A stretch of DNA of 37,494 nucleotides from a virus: positions 1-37,494 of IMG/VR virus record IMGVR_UViG_3300015242_000032, one strand, 5' to 3'. A model generated the notes under the pieces. That model was not told the origin of the DNA. It ran no database searches and was given only the letters and a program-made list of their open reading frames with translations. Shown here piece by piece: positions 1-6,904 of this stretch (the stretch's first letter is position 1; each line of letters opens with the position of its first letter). The position numbers and the translations under genes were made by a program.

Positions 1-77
1 CGATCATATCCTGACGGAGCACAGCGACAATCTCACCATCCAGGCGCGCACTGGGACGTCCCTGATGTGCGACGACC
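1..77. repeat. Terminal direct repeat (left copy), sign of a circular molecule
   Basis: The first 77 bases are identical to the last 77 bases of the window. Exactly 77 bases of overlap is what a k=77 assembler leaves on a closed circle, so the unique length is 37,417 bp. A true terminal repeat of a linear virus is possible but less likely, because a gene reads straight through the join. Confidence 0.93.
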
Positions 78-205
78 GCTGCAACGAAGCGCAACGGCTA
101 TTTTTCAGCATGATGCTTGGAGCGCGCGTATCCATGCGCCGCCGTGCCTGGCAGCAAGGGCTGGTAATCGTAAAGCCTGGAAGGATTGTAGGCCCGGCGA
201 ATTGA
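1..205 (+). CDS. C2H2-type zinc-finger protein, C-terminal part (continues from 37251)
   Basis: This is the 3' part of a 123-aa protein that starts at 37251 and crosses the circular join; base 1 is the third base of a GCC codon. This part encodes ADHILTEHSDNLTIQ and ends in an Arg-rich tail and VGPAN, stop TGA at 203-205. The last base of the stop is the first base of the dispersed hairpin at 205-233. The zinc ligands are in the N-terminal part (CERC) and here (H..x5..H in ADHILTEH). Probably a small nucleic-acid-binding or adaptor protein; no named family recognised. Confidence 0.8.
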   Translation, partial: DHILTEHSDNLTIQARTGTSLMCDDRCNEAQRLFFSMMLGARVSMRRRAWQQGLVIVKPGRIVGPAN

Positions 206-233
206 CGGGTCTGGGCTCTACTTGGAGCTCAGC
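205..233 (+). repeat. Dispersed RNA hairpin, copy A
   Basis: Leader ACGGGT, stem CTGGGCTC, loop TACTTG, stem GAGCTCAG, then C. The fourth pair is G-U on the transcribed (+) strand. It directly follows the TGA stop of the zinc-finger gene and lies about 30 nt before the next start codon. One of eight copies in the genome. Confidence 0.85.
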
Positions 234-264
234 GAGAATATTAGGAAAGGCTGGCGTTTCAAAA

Positions 265-477
265 ATGATCATCTTCTGCATTGTTGCAGGCTGGATAGTA
301 TGCGGAGTCATTAGCGCTGGAATAGATCTTGCCGACTTCGAGGGAGACTATCCTCCACAAAGTTATCTTGAACACAGAAATAACTTAGGTTCGGCATACC
401 TATTTGGATGCGGTGGTCCTATCACAATGCTTTTGGGATTCTCCTGTCTGGATTTTGTAAGCACGGATGGCGGTTGA
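265..477 (+). CDS. Small membrane protein (70 aa)
   Basis: Starts MIIFCIVAGWIVCGVISAG, a hydrophobic N-terminal segment. A second apolar stretch (GPITMLLGFSCL) near the C-terminus suggests two membrane passes with an acidic loop (DLADFEGDY) between. An AGGAAAGG element lies upstream but about 14 nt away, so the start is plausible rather than firm. The stop overlaps the start of the ATPase gene by 11 bp, which suggests translational coupling. Function unknown; in this context it could be a virion membrane protein. Confidence 0.6.
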   Translation: MIIFCIVAGWIVCGVISAGIDLADFEGDYPPQSYLEHRNNLGSAYLFGCGGPITMLLGFSCLDFVSTDGG

Positions 478-2596
478 AATGATCTTACTTGGCTTTGAAA
501 TCGGCACCGGACGGCGCGTCGAGATTCCCGAGACGGGACATCTGGCATGGTTCGGGCAGACTCAGCTTTCTGGGAAAACGACGGCGCTCGAAGCCATCGC
601 CTTTCGCGGACACTTAAAAGCCGTGGCGTTCATCACCAAGCAGGGCGAAGGCGGTTTCCTTACCGGGCGAATGATCCAGCCGTATTTTTCGGAGCCCACC
701 AACGACGAAGAGCAACCGCTCTGGCGCTGGGTAAAGTCCATCCTGGAAGCCAGCCAAGGCAGGCGCCTAAATTTTGAAGAATCGTGGATAATTCGGTGCT
801 GTGAAGAACCGAAACAAGCTAAAACGCTCGCCGACGTGCACTCCAATATCAAGGCATTGATTGGCGGCGAAGGCGATTACATCGAAAAAGGCCGCGGTAA
901 AAAGAAAAAGAGAGAATGGAAGTATTCGCGGAAACCTGTCTCCGGCATCAACGCGGGCGTCTACACCAGCCTGAAAGCGTATTTCGATATCGTGATGCCG
1001 CAACTGGCGCGGCTGCCGTACACCAAGAAACTCGATCTAGGCCCCGGCCTAAACGTGATGAACCTGCAAGGCTATGCGATGGAGACGCAGGCACTTGTAA
1101 TCCGCTCCGTCATGGAGTGGGTCTACCAGCACGAAAAGAACGTGCGCGTGATCGTTCCCGAAGCCCAGGACTTCGTGCCGCAGGGAAAAAACTCCCCTGT
1201 AAAAATGGCCTGCGAGAATCTGGTGCGGAAAGCCGGCGCAAACAAGAATTTCATGTGGCTGGATTCGCAGGACATGGCCGCTGTCGATAAATTCGCGTTG
1301 CGCGCGTGCTCGATCGTGGGCATCGGCGTGCAAACCGAAGCCCATGAGATCGACCGCAGCCTGGCCACGATGTTTTCCCCGGCGCTCAAGCCGATCGACG
1401 TGGCGCGCCTGAAAATCGGGGAATTCTTCGTGCGCACGTCCGAGGCTCGCGTTTCAAAGGTGTACGTGCAGCCGGCATGGATGGATAGCGAGATCCACGC
1501 GCAAGCCATCGCCAAAGGACAGGAATCGGTAGCCGGAGCCCGCCAAATGCTGCGAGCGTTCAAGGATTCAAGGAAAGAAGTTCCCCCGCTGCCGCAATTG
1601 CAGCAACTTATGGTTCAGGAGATTCCAGATGGTGAAACGACAGAACAGAAACCCATCGAAGCTGATGAACAGTCTATTTTGCAAACATCCAGACCGGGAC
1701 ATACCGACGATTCGATGCGGGTATCCTCTGCCGTGCCCGTACCACACCGTGATCGTGGACCTGCAATCTCAGACAATTACGGAGCCAGTCGAATGCCAGA
1801 TGTCAGCGGTCACCCGGATACGGCTAAAGAAAATAACGAAAGCGCTGGTTCACGAATCAGAAGTCACGAGTCGCCAGTTACGTCCCCGGAGGACGAATCC
1901 ATGTGGAAAGAAAAATACGAAGCACTCGAAGCCGACCACAAGACGCTGATCGAAGCGCACGATTTCCTAGCCGCCGAAGTCCGCCGCCTGCAAGACGAAA
2001 CGCGAGCTCTAAACGCCGCATTGCTTGGCCAGGACGCCCTAACATCTTCGGCATACGAGTGTATCCGTGAATCGTCTGTGCCATGCGATGAAATTGCGCC
2101 GGACGGAGAACTGTGCGCGCTGGTTTTAGGGCACTCAGGAAAACACAGCAATGTTGGTCCTTTCCGTAACACGCGCTCAGTTCTCAAAACACCAGTCACC
2201 GACAACGGCAAGGATGTCTCGCTCATCCTTGATGAGGACTTACGGCTCGGAAGTATTTACAACTACGTGAAAGCCCGCGCCTCGAAAGACCCCGGCATCC
2301 TGGAACTCCTGACGCGCCAGCCGGAGCTCCGCGTGAAGGTCGAGCGCGTCACAATCCAGGCGCATAGCGATAAGCTGGACGGAAAGATCGCCCTGCTGAT
2401 CAAGGAAGGTTTCTTTGATAAGCCGCGCACTCGTATTGAAATAGGGACTGAGCTTAAACGCCGAGGGGCTCTTGCTCAGTCCACAAACATGAAGATTCTG
2501 TCGCCGTTTCTGGCAAAGCTGACGTCTCAAGGTTTCTTCACTGTCGAAAAAGACGGTCTGCAATCCGTGCCGGGAATGAAAGTGAGCATTGAGTGA
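467..2596 (+). CDS. HerA/FtsK-superfamily ATPase, candidate genome-packaging motor (709 aa)
   Basis: Residues 30-39 (GQTQLSGKTT) are a Walker A loop with K37. Residues 226-236 (VRVIVPEAQDF) fit a Walker B strand with catalytic E232, but Pro stands where Asp is usual. WLDSQDMAAVDK (about 255-266) resembles the sensor region of HerA-type ATPases. This family pumps or translocates DNA and packages genomes in tailless membrane-containing viruses. Unusually the protein has long additions: an acidic linker, a predicted coiled coil at about 475-525, a Cys/His cluster (CDE...LC..LVLGHSGKH), and a C-terminal winged-helix-like domain (about 620-705). Those could anchor the motor or bind a specific DNA or RNA site. 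Start at 467 has no clear Shine-Dalgarno and overlaps the upstream stop; an ATG at 479 is the alternative. A conjugation-like or partition ATPase cannot be excluded. Confidence 0.75.
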   Translation: MAVEMILLGFEIGTGRRVEIPETGHLAWFGQTQLSGKTTALEAIAFRGHLKAVAFITKQGEGGFLTGRMIQPYFSEPTNDEEQPLWRWVKSILEASQGRRLNFEESWIIRCCEEPKQAKTLADVHSNIKALIGGEGDYIEKGRGKKKKREWKYSRKPVSGINAGVYTSLKAYFDIVMPQLARLPYTKKLDLGPGLNVMNLQGYAMETQALVIRSVMEWVYQHEKNVRVIVPEAQDFVPQGKNSPVKMACENLVRKAGANKNFMWLDSQDMAAVDKFALRACSIVGIGVQTEAHEIDRSLATMFSPALKPIDVARLKIGEFFVRTSEARVSKVYVQPAWMDSEIHAQAIAKGQESVAGARQMLRAFKDSRKEVPPLPQLQQLMVQEIPDGETTEQKPIEADEQSILQTSRPGHTDDSMRVSSAVPVPHRDRGPAISDNYGASRMPDVSGHPDTAKENNESAGSRIRSHESPVTSPEDESMWKEKYEALEADHKTLIEAHDFLAAEVRRLQDETRALNAALLGQDALTSSAYECIRESSVPCDEIAPDGELCALVLGHSGKHSNVGPFRNTRSVLKTPVTDNGKDVSLILDEDLRLGSIYNYVKARASKDPGILELLTRQPELRVKVERVTIQAHSDKLDGKIALLIKEGFFDKPRTRIEIGTELKRRGALAQSTNMKILSPFLAKLTSQGFFTVEKDGLQSVPGMKVSIE

Positions 2597-2785
2597 TTTG
2601 CAACTTGTGGAGTGGTAAAGATGAATCGTGTCAGAGCGATTGGTAAGTCACTTTGACTATCCGTGGTGCCGATGATAGTTCTGCAACTGTAGGCATTCTA
2701 GGGCTCGCAGCCTAGTCTGAGACGGATACAGTGGAGCCGAGTGAGGAATCCGGCCATCTTTACCATTCCACAAGTTACAAATCAC
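2593..2785 (+). ncRNA. Structured RNA candidate closed by a 31-bp stem
   Basis: Left arm 2593-2623 and right arm 2755-2785 are inverted repeats matching at 29 of 31 positions (one G-U, one C-A). The 131 nt between them fold further: hairpin AGTCA/TGACT (2646-2658, loop CTT); stem ATCCGT/ACGGAT (2659-2664 with 2722-2727) enclosing GTGCC/GGCAT (2666-2670 with 2692-2696) capped by hairpin ATAGTT/AACTGT with loop CTGC; hairpin CTAGG/CCTAG (2698-2715); and GCCG/CGGC (2736-2754). The left arm overlaps the stop codon of the ATPase gene and the right arm ends 24 nt before the next start. No open frame of note is inside. A MITE-like insertion is the main alternative, but I see no target duplication. 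Confidence 0.6.
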
Positions 2786-2808
2786 GATTCACGAATTACG
2801 AGATTGAA

Positions 2809-2994
2809 ATGCCCGAACACTATACGCGCAACACGGAAACGGCGACGGCCTGGTGCAACAAATGCAACCGGATGACCGTCCACCGCATCGACGGCGGCCG
2901 CAAAGGCCCGTGCCTGGAACACGACACCCCGGTCAAAGAGAAAAAGCCGAAACGCCCGGCGGAATCGCAGAAAGGACTTTTCGACAAATCATGA
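2809..2994 (+). CDS. Small zinc-ribbon protein (61 aa)
   Basis: Starts MPEHYTRNTETATAW; residues WCNKCNRMTVHRIDGGRKG then PCLEH give a CxxC...H...CxxH metal site. A Lys/Arg-rich tail (KEKKPKRPAESQKG) follows. Small proteins with this pattern are common in phages, but I know no assigned role. The start is chosen inside a longer frame, because upstream codons run through the RNA stem at 2755-2785. The stop overlaps the next start in ATGA (2991-2994), showing tight coupling. Confidence 0.75.
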   Translation: MPEHYTRNTETATAWCNKCNRMTVHRIDGGRKGPCLEHDTPVKEKKPKRPAESQKGLFDKS

Positions 2995-3284
2995 ATCCCG
3001 AGCTCCCCATGCCGCGAACAAAACGAAAATCGTTCAGAGAGCGGCGCCTTAAAATGTTACAGGCATACATCGCGGAAGTTGGCAACGAACTGATCACGGA
3101 AATATCGAGAGCGCAAATTCGAGGGCTCCACGCCGCCGTTCGGGACGCTCTTCATTTCTACGATCGCGCAACGGGAACGAAGGCGGACAAGTCCGCCGAA
3201 GCTCCGAGCGGATACGGATGGGTTTCCTCGGAAGTCCTCCGTCTGGAAGAGATTCGCAATCTTGTGTGGAGAGGGATTGTATGA
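2991..3284 (+). CDS. Unknown small basic helical protein (97 aa)
   Basis: Begins MNPELPMPRTKRKSFRERR, strongly basic, then a helical stretch (LKMLQAYIAEVGNELITEIS) and an acidic tail ending LEEIRNLVWRGIV. ATGA overlaps at both ends (2991-2994 and 3281-3284) place it in a coupled run of five small genes. No family recognised. The basic N-terminus allows nucleic-acid binding, but that is inference. Confidence 0.65.
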   Translation: MNPELPMPRTKRKSFRERRLKMLQAYIAEVGNELITEISRAQIRGLHAAVRDALHFYDRATGTKADKSAEAPSGYGWVSSEVLRLEEIRNLVWRGIV

Positions 3285-3727
3285 GATCAATTTTATTTGT
3301 GGCGGTGTATGTGTTAGTAATCGCTGGAATAAGCGTCGATCTTGTCAGGCATATCGTAGAACGCAAATGTGCCAACCCTCAGGTTATCCTGAGTCACCAG
3401 CCGTGTTCGCCCGTATTGGGGGCGTCGTGTTGGGACGTTGTTTTCAGCATTACCGAAGATGGACGTTTAATCGAGTACGGACTCTCTGGTACCCTTAACC
3501 GAGGATCACTTGGAGACGCTCACTACGTTCGCATGTTGAAAATCAACGGATTCGATGTTTACCACACGATGTCCAATGGAGTTTCCGAAAAGCCGTACCT
3601 TGCGCCAGGCTGGACCGTTGCGAAGATTAACAATTGCATTATCGAAGTGTTGGAGATGGCAGGGTCTCCAAACACTTCTCCATCGAGTTTCACAAAATAT
3701 GCCTGCCAAGAGGAGATTTCCAAATGA
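3281..3727 (+). CDS. Membrane-anchored or exported protein of unknown function (148 aa)
   Basis: The N-terminus MRSILFVAVYVLVIAGISV is a hydrophobic anchor or signal segment, followed by a mostly polar domain with five Cys residues (KCANP, QPCSP, ASCWD, NNCII, YACQE), suggesting disulfides outside the cytoplasm. The ATG at 3281 overlaps the previous stop in ATGA, which is preferred over the upstream start at 3218. Its own stop overlaps the next ATG in the same way. No known family recognised. Confidence 0.65.
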   Translation: MRSILFVAVYVLVIAGISVDLVRHIVERKCANPQVILSHQPCSPVLGASCWDVVFSITEDGRLIEYGLSGTLNRGSLGDAHYVRMLKINGFDVYHTMSNGVSEKPYLAPGWTVAKINNCIIEVLEMAGSPNTSPSSFTKYACQEEISK

Positions 3728-4041
3728 AACCAATCCTAGCTGCATTTCTGTTTTTCCTTATCCCGCAATCCGAACCGATCACCGTTCCGAAAGTGGAACA
3801 CAAGACGGAGTCGTATACTTATACGACTGACACCCTTACCAGAACCTGCCCGGATGGATACGAAGGCCATTTCGTGGATCTCCAGATAGGTTTCGGCGAT
3901 GAATACTGGTTTTCTGGATACGGGCTAAGCTTGGGCGCTCAACAAGGCTACACGATATGTTTTAAGAAGGACTTCATGGATAAGGTTAGAAAAAATCCGG
4001 AAATGATCGCGAATCGCCCCGCTCTACCGAAAGGAATATAA
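3724..4041 (+). CDS. Secreted small Cys-containing protein (105 aa)
   Basis: MKPILAAFLFFLIPQSEP looks like a short signal peptide; the mature part holds two Cys (RTCPDGYEGHF and GYTICFKKD) in a small Tyr/Gly-rich domain. It follows the previous gene by an ATGA overlap at 3724-3727. The CPDGY pattern loosely recalls the CPAGYFHD segment of the protein at 31753, but relatedness is not shown. Function unknown. Confidence 0.6.
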   Translation: MKPILAAFLFFLIPQSEPITVPKVEHKTESYTYTTDTLTRTCPDGYEGHFVDLQIGFGDEYWFSGYGLSLGAQQGYTICFKKDFMDKVRKNPEMIANRPALPKGI

Positions 4042-4046
4042 CGACG

Positions 4047-4301
4047 ATGCTAGTTAAATGCGAATGCGGCGCCGAGAAGACGATTCATTGCCCGCCTGAA
4101 TTTTTAGAGACAATGACTTTCGCGTTTAGTCATGGGCATCCAAACCGTCCGCCTAGAAAAGTGAAATGTGTTTGTTCGTGCGGGGCTGAACGATGGGTAG
4201 GCCCAGGCGCGGCGGACGGAACCGCTGTATTCCAGCAAGGCATGGTTGATGGAGAATGGTTCCTACTGCACGCGCAATGCGGGAAGGAACTCCCCGCGTA
4301 G
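4047..4301 (+). CDS. Small double CxC/CxxC zinc-type protein (84 aa)
   Basis: Starts MLVKCECGAEKTIHCP and has a second metal-like cluster VKCVCSCGAERWVGPG, so it can be read as a zinc-ribbon with paired knuckles. An AAAGGAA element precedes the ATG by about 11 nt. It is the last gene of the tightly packed run that begins at 2809. Zinc-ribbon proteins of this size often bind nucleic acid or act as adaptors; the specific role here is unknown. Confidence 0.6.
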   Translation: MLVKCECGAEKTIHCPPEFLETMTFAFSHGHPNRPPRKVKCVCSCGAERWVGPGAADGTAVFQQGMVDGEWFLLHAQCGKELPA

Positions 4302-4327
4302 GCCATTCCCGGCAATTCCCTGCCCCT

Positions 4328-4344
4328 GGCAGAGAAACTCTGCC
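4328..4344 (+). other. Perfect 7-bp intergenic hairpin
   Basis: GGCAGAG-AAA-CTCTGCC lies in the 96-bp gap between the zinc-type gene and the methylase. There is no T-run after it, so it is not a standard terminator. It may stabilise an mRNA end. Confidence 0.45.
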
Positions 4345-4397
4345 GAGATGCTATGTCAAGACATCCAGACCCTAGAAAATGGCTCTAATCGGTCCTA

Positions 4398-5303
4398 ATG
4401 ACGCTTTTCAACAGAAGTCTGCGGCGACCAGCGCTTAGATATCACGGAGGAAAATTTCTGCTCGCTCCACGAATCATTGCGTTGTTCCCGGAGCACAGGA
4501 CGTACGTCGAACCGTTCGGTGGGGCTGCATCGGTTCTGCTCTGCAAACCGCGAAGCTACGCGGAAATCTATAACGATCGATGGGATGATGTGGTCAGAGT
4601 GTTTCGCGTGCTGAGGGATCCGGAGAAAGCGGCGGCGCTCGAGAAGCTACTCCGTCTTACTCCATTCGCCAGGACGGAATTCGAATCGGCGACTCGCGAC
4701 AATATCTCGCAACTTTCCGAACTCGAGATGGTCCGGCTTACGGTGTTCCGGTCTTTCGCCGGATTCGGTTCGGCATCGATAAATGGGAAGTACGCGACCG
4801 GCTTTCGATCTAACTCCAATCGCTCAGGAACCACGCCAGCGCAGGACTGGATGCATTTCCCGGACATGATCAGAGAATTCACAGATCGACTAGCTGGCGT
4901 CGTGATCGAGAATCGGGAAGGGATTGAGGTTATCGAGCAACATGACTGCGGCGATGCACTCCACTACGTCGATCCCCCATACCCGCACTCGACCAGAAAC
5001 ATGCAACGCGGCAACGCTGCCTATGCATGCGAGATGTCGGATGACGGGCATCGCCGGCTTGCGGAGATGCTTCACTCAGTGAAGGGACGCGTTCTGGTGT
5101 CCGGCTATCCCTGTGATCTCTATGATCGTGAACTCTTTCCGGACTGGATTCGCCTCACCATGGATTCTCTGGCGGACGGCGCTAGTCCTCGCACGGAGGT
5201 TCTCTGGGCGAACTATCAACCCAGATTGCACGAGCAGCTCGAACTGAAAATTAATTCACCAGAAAAATCCGCCGAAGCCGCGAGCGAAGGCGGTAAACTT
5301 TAG
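4398..5303 (+). CDS. DNA adenine-N6 methyltransferase, D12 (Dam) class (301 aa)
   Basis: The class motifs are in the right order: RYHGGK (14-19) at the N-terminus, VEPFGGAAS (37-45, AdoMet-binding motif I) and DPPY (192-195, catalytic motif IV). Length fits Dam-like enzymes. It transfers a methyl group from S-adenosylmethionine to adenine N6 in duplex DNA. No restriction endonuclease lies beside it, so it is an orphan methylase, as often carried by phages to evade host restriction or mark replication timing. The recognition site (perhaps GATC) cannot be read from the sequence. Start ATG 4398 has a weak ribosome site. Confidence 0.92.
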   Translation: MTLFNRSLRRPALRYHGGKFLLAPRIIALFPEHRTYVEPFGGAASVLLCKPRSYAEIYNDRWDDVVRVFRVLRDPEKAAALEKLLRLTPFARTEFESATRDNISQLSELEMVRLTVFRSFAGFGSASINGKYATGFRSNSNRSGTTPAQDWMHFPDMIREFTDRLAGVVIENREGIEVIEQHDCGDALHYVDPPYPHSTRNMQRGNAAYACEMSDDGHRRLAEMLHSVKGRVLVSGYPCDLYDRELFPDWIRLTMDSLADGASPRTEVLWANYQPRLHEQLELKINSPEKSAEAASEGGKL

Positions 5304-5330
5304 TACTGCCAGTTTGAATCCCTAGTACTA
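5301..5330. promoter_or_regulatory. Paired TAGTACT sites
   Basis: TAGTACT at 5301-5307 (overlapping the methylase stop) and the palindrome TAGTACTA at 5323-5330 are 22 bp apart, about two helical turns, just ahead of the small gene at 5366. The spacing fits a two-site operator, but nothing else supports it. Confidence 0.3.
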
Positions 5331-5365
5331 TTACTCCCGCCGTACCATCCCGGCATTCTTGCTGC

Positions 5366-5584
5366 ATGACAAGCCTGGCAGAACTACCCAACGTAATCGA
5401 ACGCAGACAAGATATAGATCGCCGCAAGGAACAAAAGGCGATCGACTTTGAGGACCGCCGCATTGCGGAATACCGCCGCGCGGCCGATCGCCACGAAGAA
5501 GCCGGCAACACCGCCACGGCCCGGATGTACCGCAACGACGCATACCGTCTGGAATGCGAACAGGAAGGCAAGCCGCTACTGTGA
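5366..5584 (+). CDS. Unknown small charged helical protein (72 aa)
   Basis: MTSLAELPNVIERRQDIDRR leads into an alternating Glu/Arg/Ala-rich sequence that would form one long helix, ending in a short polar tail. It has no clear Shine-Dalgarno. It is the last gene of the plus-strand unit and faces the end of the minus-strand unit 18 bp away. Function unknown. Confidence 0.5.
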   Translation: MTSLAELPNVIERRQDIDRRKEQKAIDFEDRRIAEYRRAADRHEEAGNTATARMYRNDAYRLECEQEGKPLL

Positions 5585-5602
5585 CGATTCCGATCAGAAG
5601 TT

Positions 5603-5842
5603 TCAAGCTGCTGGGAGTATGCCCATCACGCGCAAGTGTGCTTCGCAGGTAAGATTTATATCGTCAGCCGTATGATCTTCTCCTGGAAATGAGCAGCACA
5701 ACCTTCCGCCAAGCTGTTCTGTCCACGGAATCGTTGTCACTACGTCTTCACGTTTAGCAATGTGCTTACAAACAAACCACGATCTCTGCCGTCCATGAAT
5801 GTAACACTGGCAAAATCCGAGGATTCTTTTCCGTTGTGCCAT
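5603..5842 (-). CDS. Small Cys/His-rich protein (79 aa)
   Basis: Sequence has CQCYIHGRQRSWFVCKHI, then LCCSFPGEDHTAD and a final LTCEAHL. The series FVCKH...C...CeaH resembles small zinc-type domains common in bacteria and phages whose roles are mostly unassigned. Start is supported by GAGGAA 5-6 nt upstream. It is the last gene of the minus-strand unit, just after the tRNA in transcription order. Confidence 0.65.
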   Translation of the reverse strand: MAQRKRILGFCQCYIHGRQRSWFVCKHIAKREDVVTTIPWTEQLGGRLCCSFPGEDHTADDINLTCEAHLRVMGILPAA

Positions 5843-5859
5843 AAGTGTTCCTCACGTTT

Positions 5860-5933
5860 TGGTAGCGGGACCGGGAGTCGAACCCGGACCTGTGGAGTAT
5901 GAGCCCACCGGAGTACCATTTTCCTATCCCGCG
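5860..5933 (-). tRNA. tRNA-Met (CAU), initiator-like
   Basis: A 74-nt cloverleaf including an encoded CCA end. Acceptor CGCGGGA pairs with TCCCGCT at positions 2-7 only, leaving a C1-U72 mismatch. D-arm has GGA/TCC with A14 and GG at 18-19; anticodon stem GTGGG/TCCAC; loop CTCATAC with anticodon CAT (5899-5901); T-arm CCGGG/CCCGG with loop TTCGACT. An unpaired 1-72, a purine-11/pyrimidine-24 pair and GGG in the anticodon stem are features of bacterial initiator tRNA. It lies 6 bp after one small minus-strand gene and 17 bp before the next, so it is probably cut out of the late mRNA. Confidence 0.93.
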
Positions 5934-5939
5934 AAAGGT

Positions 5940-6110
5940 TTATCCTCGTTGCGCTTCTAGGTTCTGTTTTGTAATCAGATCGGCCTTATGCGCCGCCAGC
6001 GCGTCAATCGCCGCTTGGACAGCGGCAACGACATGGACGGGAAGTAGATACCTGAGCCTGCTCAAATATCCTTCGAGAAACGACAAACCGATGTCGATGA
6101 CTGTGATCAC
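5940..6110 (-). CDS. Small unknown protein with GTG start (56 aa)
   Basis: Reads VITVIDIGLSFLEGYLSRLR, then a helical Ala-rich part (VAAVQAAIDALAAHK) and ends EAQRG. The GTG shares one base with the TAG stop of the lipoprotein gene, and the stop lies 6 bp before the tRNA. It is easy to miss because of its size and GTG start. The regular amphipathic pattern and tight packing support it as coding. Function unknown. Confidence 0.55.
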   Translation of the reverse strand: MITVIDIGLSFLEGYLSRLRYLLPVHVVAAVQAAIDALAAHKADLITKQNLEAQRG

Positions 6111-6484
6111 TAGAGCACGCCTTTCAAATCCGTTTCGGATTGTTCATAGGATGCCAGGGCCGCATTCAGCTTGGCAATCACCTGGTCGTAAGCGGGCGTT
6201 CCCTTTGCTGGCGGATCGCACTTTCCTCCACCATTGAATGCCGGTCCCGCGCAATAAACCTCAACCGCGTCGATCAACAAATCTTTCGCGGCAATGGCCT
6301 TTGCCAAATCGGCGCATAAGACAGACCTATTTCCGAAACTAGGACATTCGGGATGCTGCGATTTGATCTTGTCCGTGAAGGCTTTCGCGGCAACGACCGT
6401 ATTGTAGGCCGTCCTTTCGACCTGCGGACACCCGGTAGAGCCCAGACTCACGAACAGCAAAGCCAGCACAGCAATTCGTTTCAT
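6110..6484 (-). CDS. Lipoprotein, candidate outer-membrane spanin (124 aa)
   Basis: MKRIAVLALLFVSLGSTGC is a lipoprotein signal with lipobox LGSTGC, so the mature protein would start at Cys. Further Cys at PECP, VLCAD, VYCAG and GKCDP suggest disulfides in the periplasm. AAGGAG lies at good distance before the ATG at 6484. It follows a small inner-membrane coiled-coil protein and an M15 peptidase, the order of endolysin, i-spanin and o-spanin genes in phage lysis cassettes. Spanins join the inner and outer membranes and disrupt the outer one. The role is inferred from layout; a virion lipoprotein is the alternative. The signal-peptide codons contain 13 nt identical to the dispersed hairpin. 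Confidence 0.6.
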   Translation of the reverse strand: MKRIAVLALLFVSLGSTGCPQVERTAYNTVVAAKAFTDKIKSQHPECPSFGNRSVLCADLAKAIAAKDLLIDAVEVYCAGPAFNGGGKCDPPAKGTPAYDQVIAKLNAALASYEQSETDLKGVL

Positions 6485-6510
6485 AGTTCTCCTTTTCGAT
6501 TTGTAGCGAT

Positions 6511-6861
6511 CTACTTCCCCGAAGCGGGAACCTCCGGAGTCTTCGGCAACTCTGGAGGTTCCCGGAACGCCAGCGTGTTCGGATCGACCTGCAAAGTTTC
6601 CGGCCATCCGTTTTCCTTTTCGATGGCTTTCACCTGATCGTTGAAATCCGTGACCGCCGACTGAAACCGCGACTGCGCGATCGCGGCCGTTTGCTGCGCG
6701 AGTTGCGCGTCTTTCTGTTTCACTTCCAGGCGCAGCTTTTGAATTTCCGTCATTTCGTACGATTTCTTCGTCTGCGCGAAAATCTTGACGATTCCGATGC
6801 AAAGCATGAATGTAATCACGACCGCGAGCACAAAGTACAAATCCGATTTCCGACGTTTCAT
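6511..6861 (-). CDS. Single-pass membrane protein with coiled coil, candidate inner-membrane spanin (116 aa)
   Basis: MKRRKSDLYFVLAVVITFML begins with a basic segment and one membrane helix (about 8-29). A helical Gln/Glu/Lys-rich region (IQKLRLEVKQKDAQLAQQ) follows, then a Pro-rich end (PPELPKTPEVPASGK). This matches the general build of an i-spanin. AGGGAGA precedes the ATG at 6861, and the lipoprotein gene follows 26 bp downstream. Sequence similarity to known spanins was not tested. Confidence 0.6.
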   Translation of the reverse strand: MKRRKSDLYFVLAVVITFMLCIGIVKIFAQTKKSYEMTEIQKLRLEVKQKDAQLAQQTAAIAQSRFQSAVTDFNDQVKAIEKENGWPETLQVDPNTLAFREPPELPKTPEVPASGK

Positions 6862-6904
6862 ATGTCTCCCTCTCCAGGTTGCGCCCGTTTGCGGCTTGGA
6901 AGTA

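Noticed and set aside
205-233. Hairpin elements as rho-independent terminators
   Set aside because: No copy is followed by a T-run, and they lie between genes of one operon; the GGAGCCC arms are followed directly by ribosome sites.
2593-2785. Retron msr-msd or group I intron for the structured RNA
   Set aside because: No reverse transcriptase is present anywhere, and I could not place the conserved group I core (P, Q, R, S elements).
4398-5303. Restriction-modification system
   Set aside because: Only the methylase is recognised; neighbours at 4047 and 5366 are too small and show no nuclease motif.
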